Below are positions 43,776 to 52,777 of a stretch of DNA of 64,000 nucleotides, piece after piece (the first letter of the stretch is position 1; every line of letters begins with the position of its first letter). The notes below the pieces were generated by a model that searched no databases, was not told where the DNA came from, and saw nothing but the letters and a program-made list of their open reading frames with translations. The stretch is from Saliphagus infecundisoli (GTDB lineage Archaea > Halobacteriota > Halobacteria > Halobacteriales > Natrialbaceae): contig NZ_JAIWHV010000001.1 of the NCBI RefSeq assembly GCF_020177375.1, positions 620,001 through 684,000 on the forward strand, in the 5' to 3' direction. The translations under genes were made by a program, and so were the position numbers.

Positions 43776-44240
43776 ATGCTCGAGATCGGCGAGCCCGCAC
43801 CCGAGTTCGAACTGCCCAACCAGCACGGGGAGCCCGTTTCGCTCGACGAGTTCGACGGCCGGGTCGTCGTCTACTTCTACCCGCGGGCGAACACCGAGGG
43901 CTGTACGACCGAGGCCTGTGGCTTCCGGGACGAACTGCCCGCGTTCGACGAGCACGACGCCGCCGTCGTCGGGATCAGCGACGACCCGGTCTCCGACCTC
44001 GCGGAGTTCGCCGCGGAGTACGACCTCGAGTTCGACCTCCTCTCGGACGAAGAGGGGAAGGTCGCCGCGGCCTACGACTCCTACGGCGAAAAGCAGATGT
44101 TCGGCAACACGTTCGACGGCGTCTTCCGGAACACGTACGTCGTCGGACCGGATGGCCGGATCGAGGCCGTCTACGAGGGCGTCTCGCCGGAGGGCCACGC
44201 CGGAGAGGTCCTCGACGGAATCGACGAAAAGTCGTCCTGA
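43776..44240 (+). CDS. Thioredoxin-dependent peroxiredoxin (Bcp/PrxQ type)
   Basis: 154 residues. YFYPRANTEGCTTEACGFRDEL carries the peroxidatic Cys (T-x2-C type, about residue 43) and a resolving Cys five positions later, the PrxQ arrangement. APEFELPNQHGEPVSLDEF opens the thioredoxin fold. Reduces hydrogen and organic peroxides. Follows GINS by 51 bp on the same strand. Confidence 0.93.
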   Translation: MLEIGEPAPEFELPNQHGEPVSLDEFDGRVVVYFYPRANTEGCTTEACGFRDELPAFDEHDAAVVGISDDPVSDLAEFAAEYDLEFDLLSDEEGKVAAAYDSYGEKQMFGNTFDGVFRNTYVVGPDGRIEAVYEGVSPEGHAGEVLDGIDEKSS

Positions 44241-44283
44241 CCCGAGCGTTCCGGTTTTTGGTTCCGGGGACCGAGGTCGAAGC

Positions 44284-44748
44284 ATGGAACGCGTTTCGTT
44301 CGAGGACGTCGAGCGCGAACCCGCCGACGGCGGCGGGTGCCAGTCGCTGACCGACGCCCTGGCTACCGAGCACGTCGCGATCAACCGCTATGTCCTGGCA
44401 CCCGGCGAGCGGTTCAGCGGCTCCGTCCACGCCCACATGGACCAGGAGGAAGTCTTCCTCGTGCTCGCGGGCGAAGCGACGTTCGAAACGCGCGAGGAAG
44501 AGGTGATCGTGGGCGCGAGCGAGGCGATCCGGTTTTCGCCCGGGGAGTTCCAGTCGGGGCGAAACGACGGCGACCGGCGGCTGGAGGCGATCGCGATCGG
44601 GGCGCCACGGGACAGCGATGACGTCCGAATCGCCGAGATTCCGGTTCTCGATACCGACGTCTCCTGTCCGGCTGTGGCAAGGGGGAGATGCGGATCGCTC
44701 GCGCGGAGGACGTCGAACTCGTCTGTCCCGACTGCGGGGCCGAGTTGA
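44284..44748 (+). CDS. Cupin protein with frameshifted C-terminal zinc ribbon
   Basis: The open frame encodes 154 residues. Residues 1-125 are a single cupin barrel (VAINRYVLAPGERFSGSVHAHMDQEEVFLVLAGEATFET). In the +1 frame just after 44672 the sequence reads CGKGEMRIARAEDVELVCPDCGAEL, which with the in-frame CPx immediately upstream makes a CPxCG...CPDCG zinc ribbon ending at TGA 44769-44771. So the natural gene appears to lose one base near 44672, and the annotated C terminus after SCPA is out of frame. This may be a real mutation or a sequencing error. Cupin role (regulatory or enzymatic) unknown. Confidence 0.75.
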   Translation: MERVSFEDVEREPADGGGCQSLTDALATEHVAINRYVLAPGERFSGSVHAHMDQEEVFLVLAGEATFETREEEVIVGASEAIRFSPGEFQSGRNDGDRRLEAIAIGAPRDSDDVRIAEIPVLDTDVSCPAVARGRCGSLARRTSNSSVPTAGPS

Positions 44749-44959
44749 ACCCCTCGGAAACGAGTGGCTGACGGGAGGATTCGGGTTCTACAGTAAGCGA
44801 CGAGGTTCAGCGAGAGATCGACCCACGGCATGCGAACCACCGAAGCATACGCGGGCTTTCGCCGCCGTTCCCCGGACGCTACGCGCTCGGGTTTTTCGTG
44901 GAGACTTTGACAAACGGTTCGAGTGAGCGAACGCGAACGAGGACCCCCGTAAAACGGTC

Positions 44960-47218
44960 CTACTGGAAGGTCCGGCCGAGCTGGTCCTCCTCGGCGGGTT
45001 CGGCCTGCTGGAACTGGTCTTCGATCTCGTCGTAGCGCTCGCGGGTCTCCTCGGTGACGCTCGCCTGGACCTCGCCGAGGGCGTGCTCGAAGTGCTCGCG
45101 GTTGACCCGGACGTTACCGACCGCGTCGGTCATCTCCTCGGGGGCGACCGAGCGGATGAACTCCCGGGTCGCGGCCATCGAGGCCTCCCGGCAGACCGCC
45201 TCGATGTCGGCGCCGACGTAGCCCGCCGTGCGCGAGGCGAGTTCCTCGAGGTCGACGTCGTCGGCGAGGGGCTTGTTCCGGGTGTGGACCTCGAAGATCC
45301 GTTTGCGACCCTCCTCGTCGGGCACGGGGACGTGGACGTGGCGATCCAGCCGTCCGGGCCGGAGCAGGGCGGGGTCGATCAAGTCGGGCCGGTTGGTCGT
45401 CGCGACCACGACGACGTCCTCTAACTCCTCCAGCCCGTCGAGTTCGGTCAGCAGCTGGGAGACGACGCGCTCGCCGACCCCCGAGTCGCCCGTGCGCTGG
45501 CCGCGTTCGGTCGCGATCGAGTCGATCTCGTCGAAGAAGATCACGGTCGGGGCGTTAGACCGAGCCTTCTCGAAGACCTCCCGGACCCCTTTCTCGGACT
45601 CGCCGACGAACTTGTTGAGCAGTTCGGGGCCCTTGATCGAGATGAAGTTCGAGTCGGCCTCGTTGGCGACGGCCTTCGCGAGCAGGGTCTTGCCCGTACC
45701 CGGTGGGCCGAACATCATCACGCCCTTTGCGGCCTGCATGTCCATCGACTCGAAGACCTCGGGGTAGTCGAGCGGCCACTGGATCGTCTCGCGAAGCCGT
45801 TCTTTGGTGTCGTCCAGGCCGCCGACGTCGTTCCAGGTGACGTCGGGGACCTCGACGAAGACCTCGCGGAGCGCCGAGGGCTCGATCCCCTTCAGCGCCT
45901 CCTTGAAATCCGCCTCGGTGACCCGGAGGTTCTCTAGGACGTCGGCGTCGATCTCTTCGCTCTCGAGGTCGAGATCCGGACGGATCCGCCGGAGGGCGTT
46001 CATCGCGCCCTCCTTCGCGAGGCTCGCCAGGTCGGCACCGACGAACCCGTGGGTGTTCTCGGCGTACTGGTCGAGATCCACGGAATCCGAGAGGGGCATT
46101 CCGCGGGTGTGGACCTGCAGGATCTCTTTTCTCCCGTCTTTGTCCGGGACGCCGATCTCGATCTCGCGGTCGAAGCGGCCGCCCCGCCGGAGTGCGGGGT
46201 CGATCGCGTCCACGCGGTTGGTCGCGGCGATGACGGTGACCCGGCCGCGCTCCTCCAGGCCGTCCATCAGGCTGAGGAGCTGGGCGACCACGCGGCGCTC
46301 GACGTCGCCGCCGGCCTCCTCGCGTTTGGCGGCGATCGAGTCGATCTCGTCGATGAAGACGATCGCGGGCGAGTTCTCTTCTGCCTCCTCGAACACCTCC
46401 CGCAACTGCTCTTCGCTCTCGCCGTAGTACTTCGACATGATCTCGGGGCCGGAGATCGTCTCGAAGTGGGCGTCGATCTCGTTTGCGACGGCCTTGGCCA
46501 TCAGGGTCTTACCGGTGCCCGGCGGGCCGTGGAGCAGGACGCCCTTGGGCGGTTCGATGCCGAGCTGCTGGAACAGCTCGGGGTGGCGCATCGGGAGCTC
46601 GATCATCTCGCGGACCTGATCGAGTTCGCTGTCGAGCCCGCCGATGTCCTCGTAAGTGACGTCCGGGGCGCCCTGGCCGGAGGCTCCGCCCGACGAGATC
46701 TGCTCGGCGGGGGTCTCGGAAATCTCGATGCTCGTCGAGTCGGTGATCACGATCGTCCCCGAGGGGGAGGTGCTCGCGATCTTCAGGGGTACCGACTGGC
46801 CGGAGCTGGCCATCGGGCCGAACGAAAGCGAGAACGGCACGGTCTGACCCTCGGTGACCGCCTGCCCCGAGAGCTTGTCACGGACGAGGGGACCGATGTC
46901 TCCCCGAATCCGGAGGTTCTGTGGGAGCGCGACGGTGACCGACTCGGCGGGCTTGACGTCTGCGGCCTCGACCTCGACGCGGTCGTCGATGCCGACGTTG
47001 GCCTCCTGGCGAAGCCGCCCGTCGATCCGGACGACGCCCCGGCCCTCGTCCTCGGGGTAGCCGGGCCAGACGCGGGCGACGGTCTGGCCGTCGCCGGTGC
47101 CCGAGAGGACGATGTAGTCGCCGTTCTCGAGCTCTAGCTCGCGCATCGAGGCGCGGTCGATCGCGGCGAGTCCGCGGCCGGCGTCCTTCTGTTTGAGGGG
47201 TTTGACGGTGAGTTTCAT
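44960..47218 (-). CDS. Cdc48/VCP-type AAA+ ATPase
   Basis: 752 residues: N-terminal double-psi barrel and Cdc48 N2 domain (1-185), then D1 with GPPGTGKT (Walker A near 230) and [11 protein letters not shown], and D2 with GPPGTGKT near 505 and [11 protein letters not shown]; the arginine-finger regions and the [14 protein letters not shown] segments are intact. An unfoldase of the archaeal proteasome pathway that extracts or unfolds substrates. The C-terminal QLGRTFQ is unlike the HbYX motif. Its ATG overlaps the stop of a small Hsp20-like gene upstream, so the two are co-translated. Confidence 0.97.
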   Translation of the reverse strand: MKLTVKPLKQKDAGRGLAAIDRASMRELELENGDYIVLSGTGDGQTVARVWPGYPEDEGRGVVRIDGRLRQEANVGIDDRVEVEAADVKPAESVTVALPQNLRIRGDIGPLVRDKLSGQAVTEGQTVPFSLSFGPMASSGQSVPLKIASTSPSGTIVITDSTSIEISETPAEQISSGGASGQGAPDVTYEDIGGLDSELDQVREMIELPMRHPELFQQLGIEPPKGVLLHGPPGTGKTLMAKAVANEIDAHFETISGPEIMSKYYGESEEQLREVFEEAEENSPAIVFIDEIDSIAAKREEAGGDVERRVVAQLLSLMDGLEERGRVTVIAATNRVDAIDPALRRGGRFDREIEIGVPDKDGRKEILQVHTRGMPLSDSVDLDQYAENTHGFVGADLASLAKEGAMNALRRIRPDLDLESEEIDADVLENLRVTEADFKEALKGIEPSALREVFVEVPDVTWNDVGGLDDTKERLRETIQWPLDYPEVFESMDMQAAKGVMMFGPPGTGKTLLAKAVANEADSNFISIKGPELLNKFVGESEKGVREVFEKARSNAPTVIFFDEIDSIATERGQRTGDSGVGERVVSQLLTELDGLEELEDVVVVATTNRPDLIDPALLRPGRLDRHVHVPVPDEEGRKRIFEVHTRNKPLADDVDLEELASRTAGYVGADIEAVCREASMAATREFIRSVAPEEMTDAVGNVRVNREHFEHALGEVQASVTEETRERYDEIEDQFQQAEPAEEDQLGRTFQ

Positions 47219-47463
47219 CGGTCTTCCTCCAGTTCGATGGTGAGGACGCCGTTTTTCATAAACGCTTGCGCGTCGCCTGCATCCTCGGGGAGGTCGAACT
47301 CCCGCTGGTCGTCGCCGGTGACGACGATCACGGTGCCGTCGGCGACGTCGACCGTGGTTTCGTCCCCTGCGGGGCCGAAGTCGATCGCGTAGACGTCGCT
47401 ATCCTCGTATGCGTACTGCCTGACCATCTGCCCGTCGTCGCGGGCGAGTTGCTGGATGTTCAT
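47215..47463 (-). CDS. Small Hsp20-like protein coupled to cdc48
   Basis: 82 residues. The second half, [31 protein letters not shown], matches the last strands of a CS/Hsp20 domain, preceded by [27 protein letters not shown]. It looks like a degenerate single-domain Hsp20 relative. The stop overlaps the cdc48 start, and the TATA box at 47493-47501 drives both. A chaperone or adaptor role for Cdc48 is inference. Confidence 0.82.
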   Translation of the reverse strand: MNIQQLARDDGQMVRQYAYEDSDVYAIDFGPAGDETTVDVADGTVIVVTGDDQREFDLPEDAGDAQAFMKNGVLTIELEEDR

Positions 47464-47490
47464 CTTCGACTAACCCAAGGTAAGCCAGCA

Positions 47491-47502
47491 AACTATTTAA
47501 AC
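47491..47502 (-). promoter_or_regulatory. TATA box of the Hsp20-like/cdc48 operon
   Basis: GGTTTAAATAGT on the minus strand, TATA-like centre near 47497, predicting a start at about 47470 and a short leader of about 7 nt before ATG 47463. Confidence 0.6.
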
Positions 47503-47521
47503 CTTTCGTAGGTGAATCGGA

Positions 47522-47707
47522 TGACTGCGGCGAGGTAGCTGTATTATCGCTGTTGGCAGTTCGGTCGGATCCAGGGGGAGAACTATCGTAGGGTGGTTCT
47601 GCTGGCCCCCTCAGTGTCGGGGTCCCGTCGGTCGCGGCGTTGTGCTCTACGAATCACTCCGAGTTAGGACGGATTCGCGCCTCACGAGTCGTTCGCAGCA
47701 AAATCAG
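47522..47707. other. 186-bp stretch, part of a 308-bp gene-free region
   Basis: Lies between the cdc48 operon promoter and the tRNA-Val duplication. No reading frame, RNA or promoter I can support. Together with the repeats to 47829 it looks like a site of past insertion. Confidence 0.4.
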
Positions 47708-47729
47708 TGGGTTGGGGCGGATTCGAACC
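47708..47729 (-). repeat. Duplicated 3' end of tRNA-Val
   Basis: A 22-bp identical copy of the region 47829-47850, covering the T loop, T stem and acceptor 3' strand of tRNA-Val plus one flanking base. Not a tRNA gene because no D or anticodon arm follows. Such duplications are the usual attachment scars of elements that integrate at tRNA 3' ends. Confidence 0.75.
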
Positions 47730-47770
47730 ACGGTCACTCCGCGTCGCTCCGTTCCCTGATTCGAATCCGC
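47712..47770. repeat. Inverted repeat beside the tRNA-Val copy
   Basis: GGCGGATTCGAA within the duplicated tRNA end faces TTCGAATCCGCC near 47757-47768, twelve perfect bases, so a third partial copy of the same tRNA sequence is present in reverse orientation. Confidence 0.65.
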
Positions 47771-47828
47771 CCGTTCCATTCCGCCTCACGGTCGCCTCGC
47801 TAGCGCTCGGCGGTGCGTTCGGCAGAAA

Positions 47829-47850
47829 TGGGTTGGGGCGGATTCGAACC
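47829..47850 (-). repeat. tRNA-Val 3' end (second copy of attachment-like repeat)
   Basis: The 22-bp segment identical to 47708-47729; here it is part of the intact tRNA-Val gene. The 99 bp between the copies contains no gene. Confidence 0.75.
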
Positions 47851-47903
47851 GCCGACTTCCTCCGTGTGAAGGAGGTATCATAACCGGACTAGATCACCAA
47901 CCC
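47830..47903 (-). tRNA. tRNA-Val(CAC)
   Basis: 74-nt tRNA on the minus strand. Acceptor arms GGGTTGG and CCAACCC pair fully, the anticodon arm CCTCC-TTCACAC-GGAGG gives anticodon CAC (reads GTG), and the T loop reads GGTTCGAATCC. CCA is not encoded. Confidence 0.96.
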
Positions 47904-47955
47904 GCACGCGGTCGTAGCCGGTGGCCCGCCTTAAACGTTCCTCCCTCCCGGCGTC

Positions 47956-48249
47956 CTACTGCCTCGAGCGAGAGGACTCGAGCGCGTCGCGAGCGTGGGC
48001 GATCGCCGCCCGGGTCTGGCCCTCGATGCGGCGTTCGGCGTTTTCGAGGCCGGCGAGGCGCTTCTCGAGGCGGGAGGGTCCGGGTTCTTTCTCCCGGCCC
48101 GAGAGCTCCCGGAGCGTGGTCCCGGCGGGTTCGACCGTCTCCCGGAGACGCCGAGTTTCGCGTGCTCGCCCGCCCGCTCGAGCGAGTCCCGTGGCCGCCG
48201 AGGTGTTTGTTCGTGGCGAGAGAAGGTCGTGATCGAGTGAATAATTCAC
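47956..48249 (-). CDS. Short charged helical protein, possibly truncated
   Basis: 97 residues if the GTG at 48249 is used. The C-terminal 80 residues are amphipathic helices rich in Arg and Glu (RETRRLRETVEPAGTTLREL, then SRLEKRLAGLENAERRIEGQ), similar in feel to conserved haloarchaeal coiled-coil proteins with LxxLA/ENALREIE-like patterns. Such proteins are usually longer, so this may be an N-terminally truncated copy. A near-palindrome GTGAATAATTCAC at 48237-48249 covers the start. Upstream frame is antisense to the RimK-like gene. Confidence 0.45.
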   Translation of the reverse strand: MNYSLDHDLLSPRTNTSAATGLARAGGRARETRRLRETVEPAGTTLRELSGREKEPGPSRLEKRLAGLENAERRIEGQTRAAIAHARDALESSRSRQ

Positions 48250-48367
48250 GTCCGCATGCAACGGAAACCGGCCGATCGGATCCAGAAATGTGTGAACGCT
48301 GAGGTCAGCCGGCGCCTCGGAGCCGGATCTGGTAATGTTTTTCCGGCCTCCCGGCGAATCACCTCCA

Positions 48368-49711
48368 ATGAGTCGCGACGAGCGCGTCCGTGTCGGCGTG
48401 TTGAGCCTCCACACGAGCAAGGAGACGAAGGCGATCTGTAACGCCGTCGAGGATCTGGGCCACCGTGCGGAGTGGCTCCGGGCCGAGAACACCACCGTCC
48501 GGATCGGCGAGGGGAGCGTCGCCCTCGAGCCGGATGTGGACGTGATCGCCAACCGGATGTTGCTCTCGAACACCGACCAGCCCTGCGAGGAGCTCGGGCT
48601 CGCGAACACCTTCGCACAGCTCGTACCCACCCTGAACGAGCCGGCGGCGACGCTGACGGCCTTCCACAAGCTCTCGACGGCCGCGGCGCTCTCGAACGCC
48701 GAAGTCCGGGTCCCCGACGTCCTGCTGGCGCTTTCCGGCGACCGGCTCAACGCCGCTCGCGGTGAGTTCGGCGAGGAAGCCGTCTACAAGACCGCGATCG
48801 GGACCCACGGCGGCGGTACCTGGAAGGTCGGCCCCGGCGAGGGGGTAAACGCCACCGTCGGCAACCGTTACGCCTTCCTCCAGGAGCTGATCGAGCGCGA
48901 CGACGAGCGGCACCGCGACGTCCGGGTCTACGTCGTCGGCGGCGAGATCGTCGCCGCGATGTACCGCTACGCGCCCGACAACGACTGGCGGACGAACGTC
49001 GCCCTCGGGGGCAGCGTCGAGGACGCCACCGCCGATCTCCCCGAGGAGGCCCGCGAGATGGCCCGCCGCTCCGCCGAGGTCGTCGGGCTGGACTACGCCG
49101 GCGTCGATCTCGTCGAGGGCGAGGAGGGCTGGTTCGTCCTCGAAGTCAACCCCACGGCGGGGTTCAAGGGGCTCCACGAGGCAACGGGGATCAGTCCGGC
49201 GCCCCACATCGCTCGCCTCGCGATCGAGCGCGGCGGCGGCAGCGTCGACGACGACCGGGTCGAGGACCTCGCGGCGACGCTCGACGACTCGACCCCGCGG
49301 GCGATGCCCGTGCCGCTCCCGACCGAGGAGGGCGAACCGTCGGTCATCGGCTACACCGAGGAGGTCGTCCTCTCGGGAACCAGCGGCTCCTCGACGGTGT
49401 ACGCGAAGTCCGACACCGGCGCGACCCGGACGAGCATCGACACCCAGCTCGCCGCCGACATCGGCGCCGGCCCGATCAAGTCGATCACGCGCGTGCGCTC
49501 GGGGAGCCAGAAGACCGCAAAGAGCCGCCCGGTCGTCGACGTCGTCGTCGGCGTCGGCGGCACCCAACACACCGTCACCGCGAGCGTCGAGGACCGAAGC
49601 CACATGGACTACCCCGTCATCCTCGGCCGGGACATCCTCAAACACTACCGGGTGGACGTCGGCCGGCGGGTCGATGCGGACGTCGAGGACACGCCCGAAG
49701 AAGAGGAGTAG
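48368..49711 (+). CDS. RimK-like ATP-grasp ligase fused to RimB-type retropepsin-like domain
   Basis: 447 residues. Residues 1-290 are an ATP-grasp ligase: YKTAIGTHGGGTWKVG (nucleotide loop), RDVRVYVVGGEIVAAMYR and DYAGVDLVEGEEGWFVLEVNPTAGF (metal-binding end). Residues ~310-440 are an ATP-dependent zinc protease/RimB-like aspartic fold (STVYAKSDTGATRTSIDTQLAADIGAG with Asp-Thr-Gly, then YPVILGRDIL). RimK adds Glu residues to protein C termini and RimB-type proteases trim them in bacteria, so a one-chain ligase-protease is suggested; its target here is unknown. ATG 48368. Confidence 0.9.
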   Translation: MSRDERVRVGVLSLHTSKETKAICNAVEDLGHRAEWLRAENTTVRIGEGSVALEPDVDVIANRMLLSNTDQPCEELGLANTFAQLVPTLNEPAATLTAFHKLSTAAALSNAEVRVPDVLLALSGDRLNAARGEFGEEAVYKTAIGTHGGGTWKVGPGEGVNATVGNRYAFLQELIERDDERHRDVRVYVVGGEIVAAMYRYAPDNDWRTNVALGGSVEDATADLPEEAREMARRSAEVVGLDYAGVDLVEGEEGWFVLEVNPTAGFKGLHEATGISPAPHIARLAIERGGGSVDDDRVEDLAATLDDSTPRAMPVPLPTEEGEPSVIGYTEEVVLSGTSGSSTVYAKSDTGATRTSIDTQLAADIGAGPIKSITRVRSGSQKTAKSRPVVDVVVGVGGTQHTVTASVEDRSHMDYPVILGRDILKHYRVDVGRRVDADVEDTPEEEE

Positions 49712-49712
49712 C

Positions 49713-50306
49713 TCACCCCTCCGACTCGTACTCCGCCCAGATGTACCGGGTCGCGACCGACCGGTAGGGACGCCAACCCTCGGCGATCTCGCGCATCTCC
49801 CCGCGGGTCAGCTCCTCGCCGTCGCCGTACAACTGCTCGATCCCCCGCCGGACCGCGAGGTCGCCGAGGGGCAGGACGTCCTCGCGCTCGAGGACGAACA
49901 GGAGGTACATTCTGGCCGTCCACTCCCCGATCCCCTTGATCTCGGTCAGGCGCGTGACGACCTCCTCCTCGGGGACCCCGGCGAGTCCCTCTCGCGAGAA
50001 GTCCTCCCGTTCGAAGGCCCTGGCGGCGTTTCGCACGTATTCCACTTTCATCCGGGAGAGCCCCGCCTCCCGGAGCTCCGCCTCGTCGGCCGCGAGCACG
50101 GTCTCGGGGGTGACCTCGCCGTCGAGAACCTCGAAGACGCGTTCCCTGACGGCGGCCGCGCTGGCCGTCGAGAGCTGCTGGTTGATGATCGAGATCGAGA
50201 GGCGCTCGTACTCGCTCCAGTCGGGTTCGCTGTAGGGATCGTGATCGTCGATGAGCTCCGCCATCACGGGGTCGGTCCGGAGGACGGCTTCGGCTTCCTC
50301 TCTCAT
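49713..50306 (-). CDS. DNA-3-methyladenine glycosylase (AlkA-like HhH-GPD)
   Basis: 197 residues. HhH-GPD fold: LTEIKGIGEWTARMYLLFVLER contains the hairpin and VLPLGDLAVRRGI holds the catalytic Asp. ISIINQQLSTASAAAVRERVFE is the AlkA-type N-terminal helix region. Removes alkylated purines in base excision repair. No iron-sulfur Cys cluster is present. ATG 50306 chosen at the first family helix. Confidence 0.9.
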   Translation of the reverse strand: MREEAEAVLRTDPVMAELIDDHDPYSEPDWSEYERLSISIINQQLSTASAAAVRERVFEVLDGEVTPETVLAADEAELREAGLSRMKVEYVRNAARAFEREDFSREGLAGVPEEEVVTRLTEIKGIGEWTARMYLLFVLEREDVLPLGDLAVRRGIEQLYGDGEELTRGEMREIAEGWRPYRSVATRYIWAEYESEG

Positions 50307-50358
50307 GCGTCGGTGATCGAAGGGACCTCGAGAGCAAAGGTCTCCCGGTCGCCGACCG

Positions 50359-51582
50359 CTACGAGCGGTCGCCGATCGCGAGCAGGGCGGCACAGATGGC
50401 GGTCGCGACCGCCACCGAGCCCGCGAGCAGCCAGAACGCCGGCCGGAAGCCGACGGTCTCCGAGAGGTAGCCGACGGTGACCGGGGAAATCGCGCCGGCG
50501 GCCATCAACAGCGTCCGGACGACCCCCAGGCTCCCGCCGGCGATCGAGTCGGGAAACGACGAGATCAGGAACGAGCCCCGAACGGGTCGGAAGCCGTGCG
50601 AGCCGATCCCGAAGGCGACGACCGCGGCCCCCAGCGCGAGGAGGTTCCCGGTCGGCGTCAGCGCCACCAGCGAGACCAGCCCGACGGTCGCGACCCCGAG
50701 GGCCGCGAAGATGACGGGCAGGGTCCCGACCCGGTCGCCGACCTCGCCGGTCGCGAGCTGGACGAGCGAGAGCGCAAAAAGGAGGCTGTAGAGGCCGCTG
50801 GCGGCCGCCGAGGAGAGGCCCGCCTCCTGGGAGAGATAGAGCGGGACGAACGCGACCGCGCCGTTGTAGGCAAACGAGAACGCCAGCGTGGCGACGACGA
50901 AGGCGGCAAAGCGAGGCGCTGCGAACACCGCGAGGTACTGCCGGAGAGCGACGCCTCCGTCGCTCCCGCCTGCGGCCCCGGCGTCGGGGAGCCGCTCGGG
51001 TACCCGCCGGAGGAAGGCCGCGGCCAGCGCGACCCCGGTGACTCCCGCGGCGAGAAAGAGCGTCCGCCAGCCCGGGGAGAGAAGCGGGACGCTCGCGACG
51101 GCGACGACCGCGGCGGGCGCGGCGACCCCGCCGAAGGTCCCGATGGTGTCGAGGACGCCGAGCGCCCGGCCCGTCCGGGCGGGGTAGGCCCGCGAGAGCA
51201 GCCGGATCGCGACCGTCTTGTGGGCGCCGGTCCCGGCACCGATGACGACCATCGCGGCGACGAGGGCGAGGAAGGGCGGCTCGAGCGCGACCCCGAAGGC
51301 GCCGGCGGCCGCGAGCAGGGCGCCGCCGACGATCACCGTCACCGAGCCCAGCCGGTCGGCGAGCAGGCCCGAGGGAAACTGCAGGAGGGCGTAGACGACC
51401 ATGAACGCGGTGAAGGCGGCGCCGACGGCGGTGTTCGAGACGCTGTAACTCGCCTGGAGGGGCTCGAACAGCGGCGGGAACGCGTATCGGAGGAACTTCG
51501 CGAGAAACCAGATCAGCGCCGTCAACACGAGCGCGTCGAACCGGCCGAGCCCGCGGAGCCGCGCCGCCGTGGTGGATCCCAT
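50359..51582 (-). CDS. Major facilitator superfamily transporter
   Basis: 407 residues with twelve predicted helices. Loop 2-3 motif GLLADRLGSVTVIVGGALLAA matches the MFS GxxxDRxGxR signature; GTGAHKTVAIRLLSRAYPARTGRALG follows helix 4. The sequence does not identify a substrate. Co-directional with the AlkA-like gene 52 bp downstream. Confidence 0.88.
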   Translation of the reverse strand: MGSTTAARLRGLGRFDALVLTALIWFLAKFLRYAFPPLFEPLQASYSVSNTAVGAAFTAFMVVYALLQFPSGLLADRLGSVTVIVGGALLAAAGAFGVALEPPFLALVAAMVVIGAGTGAHKTVAIRLLSRAYPARTGRALGVLDTIGTFGGVAAPAAVVAVASVPLLSPGWRTLFLAAGVTGVALAAAFLRRVPERLPDAGAAGGSDGGVALRQYLAVFAAPRFAAFVVATLAFSFAYNGAVAFVPLYLSQEAGLSSAAASGLYSLLFALSLVQLATGEVGDRVGTLPVIFAALGVATVGLVSLVALTPTGNLLALGAAVVAFGIGSHGFRPVRGSFLISSFPDSIAGGSLGVVRTLLMAAGAISPVTVGYLSETVGFRPAFWLLAGSVAVATAICAALLAIGDRS

Positions 51583-51651
51583 CGCCGTTCGTATCGGTCC
51601 CGCCCGCGACCGAGTATCCTGCGATTCGGCGCCGCCTCCCGGGGGGACGAG

Positions 51652-52755
51652 TCAGCCGTCGGTCGTGGTTCCCGTCGCCGTCCCGGCTCCACCGCCGTCC
51701 CCGCCGGCGCGTGCTTTCACGTCCTCGGGATCGAACTCGTTCACGTCGGTGTTGGGCTCGAGGCCCGCCCGCTCGATGACCGCGATGTCCTCGCCGGCCG
51801 ACTGGCCCTCCGTGGTGAGGTAGTCGCCGGTGAGGATGCCGTCGGCGCCGGCCTCAAACAGGAGGTGCTGTTCGTCGGGCGCGAGGTTCGCCTCCCGGCC
51901 ACCGGTCAGGCGGACCCGCGCGTGGGGGTGGAGCAGCCGGTAGACCGCGATCGTCCGGATCAGTTCCCGGGTCGTGATCGCCGCCGACTCCCCCATCTCC
52001 TCGCCCAGCGGGGTCCCCGCCACCGGGTTGAGGACGTTCACCGGCAGCGAGGAGATTCCGACCTCCTGGAGCGCAATGGCGGCGTCGATCCGGTCGGCCG
52101 GGCTCTCGCCCATCCCGAGGATGACGCCGGCACAGAGGTCCATCCCCGCCTCCTTTGCGACCTCCAGGGTCTCCACCCGATCGTTGAACTCGTGCGTGGA
52201 GACGATTTCGGGGAAGTACCGCGGCGAGGTCTCGATGTTGTGGTTGTAGTGGTTGATCCCCTCGTCGGCGAGGATCGCGGCCTCCTCGCGGGTGAGGATC
52301 CCGAGGCTGGCGTCGACCTCGACGTCGGTCTCCTCGCGGACCAGCCGGATCGCCCGCAGCACACGCTCCCACTCCTCGGGACGGCGTTCCTTCGAGACGC
52401 CCTTTTCGGCGACGACGATCCCGAACCGCTGGGCGCCGTCGCGTTCGGCCCGCCGGGCCGCCGCCAGGATCTCCTCGGGCTCGAGGAGATCGTAGCCGTC
52501 GACCCCCGCGTCGAAGTGGACCGACTGGGCACAGAACCCACAGTCCTCCGCGCAGTTGCCGGCCTTGGCGTTGACGATGCTGCAGGCGTCGACGGTGCCG
52601 TCGCCAAGTCGGGCGCGGACGGCGTCGGCCGCCGCGGCGAGCTCGTCGACCGGCTGGGCCACCAGTGCGATCCCGTCGGTCCGGTCGAGGCGTTCGCCCT
52701 CCAGTACCCGCCGGACCGCGCCGTCGATCGTCGGGTTTCCGGTTTCGTAAACCAC
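51652..52755 (-). CDS. bioB: Biotin synthase
   Basis: 367-residue radical SAM enzyme inserting sulfur into dethiobiotin. CAEDCGFC (Cys-x3-Cys-x2-Cys) carries the SAM cluster, YNHNIETSPRYFPEI and LNPVAGTPLG are family blocks, and VRLTGGREANLAPDEQHL holds the Arg ligand of the second cluster. The start is the GTG at 52755: a CTATAG TATA-like element is centred ~26 nt upstream, pointing to a leaderless transcript. The last ~25 residues are Gly/Thr-rich. No other bio genes are adjacent. Confidence 0.95.
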   Translation of the reverse strand: MVYETGNPTIDGAVRRVLEGERLDRTDGIALVAQPVDELAAAADAVRARLGDGTVDACSIVNAKAGNCAEDCGFCAQSVHFDAGVDGYDLLEPEEILAAARRAERDGAQRFGIVVAEKGVSKERRPEEWERVLRAIRLVREETDVEVDASLGILTREEAAILADEGINHYNHNIETSPRYFPEIVSTHEFNDRVETLEVAKEAGMDLCAGVILGMGESPADRIDAAIALQEVGISSLPVNVLNPVAGTPLGEEMGESAAITTRELIRTIAVYRLLHPHARVRLTGGREANLAPDEQHLLFEAGADGILTGDYLTTEGQSAGEDIAVIERAGLEPNTDVNEFDPEDVKARAGGDGGGAGTATGTTTDG

Positions 52756-52777
52756 GATGAAAAACTCGTTGACGGAC

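Noticed and set aside
47708..47770. A second tRNA-Val gene
   Set aside because: Only the T arm and acceptor 3' strand are present; no anticodon or D arm follows.
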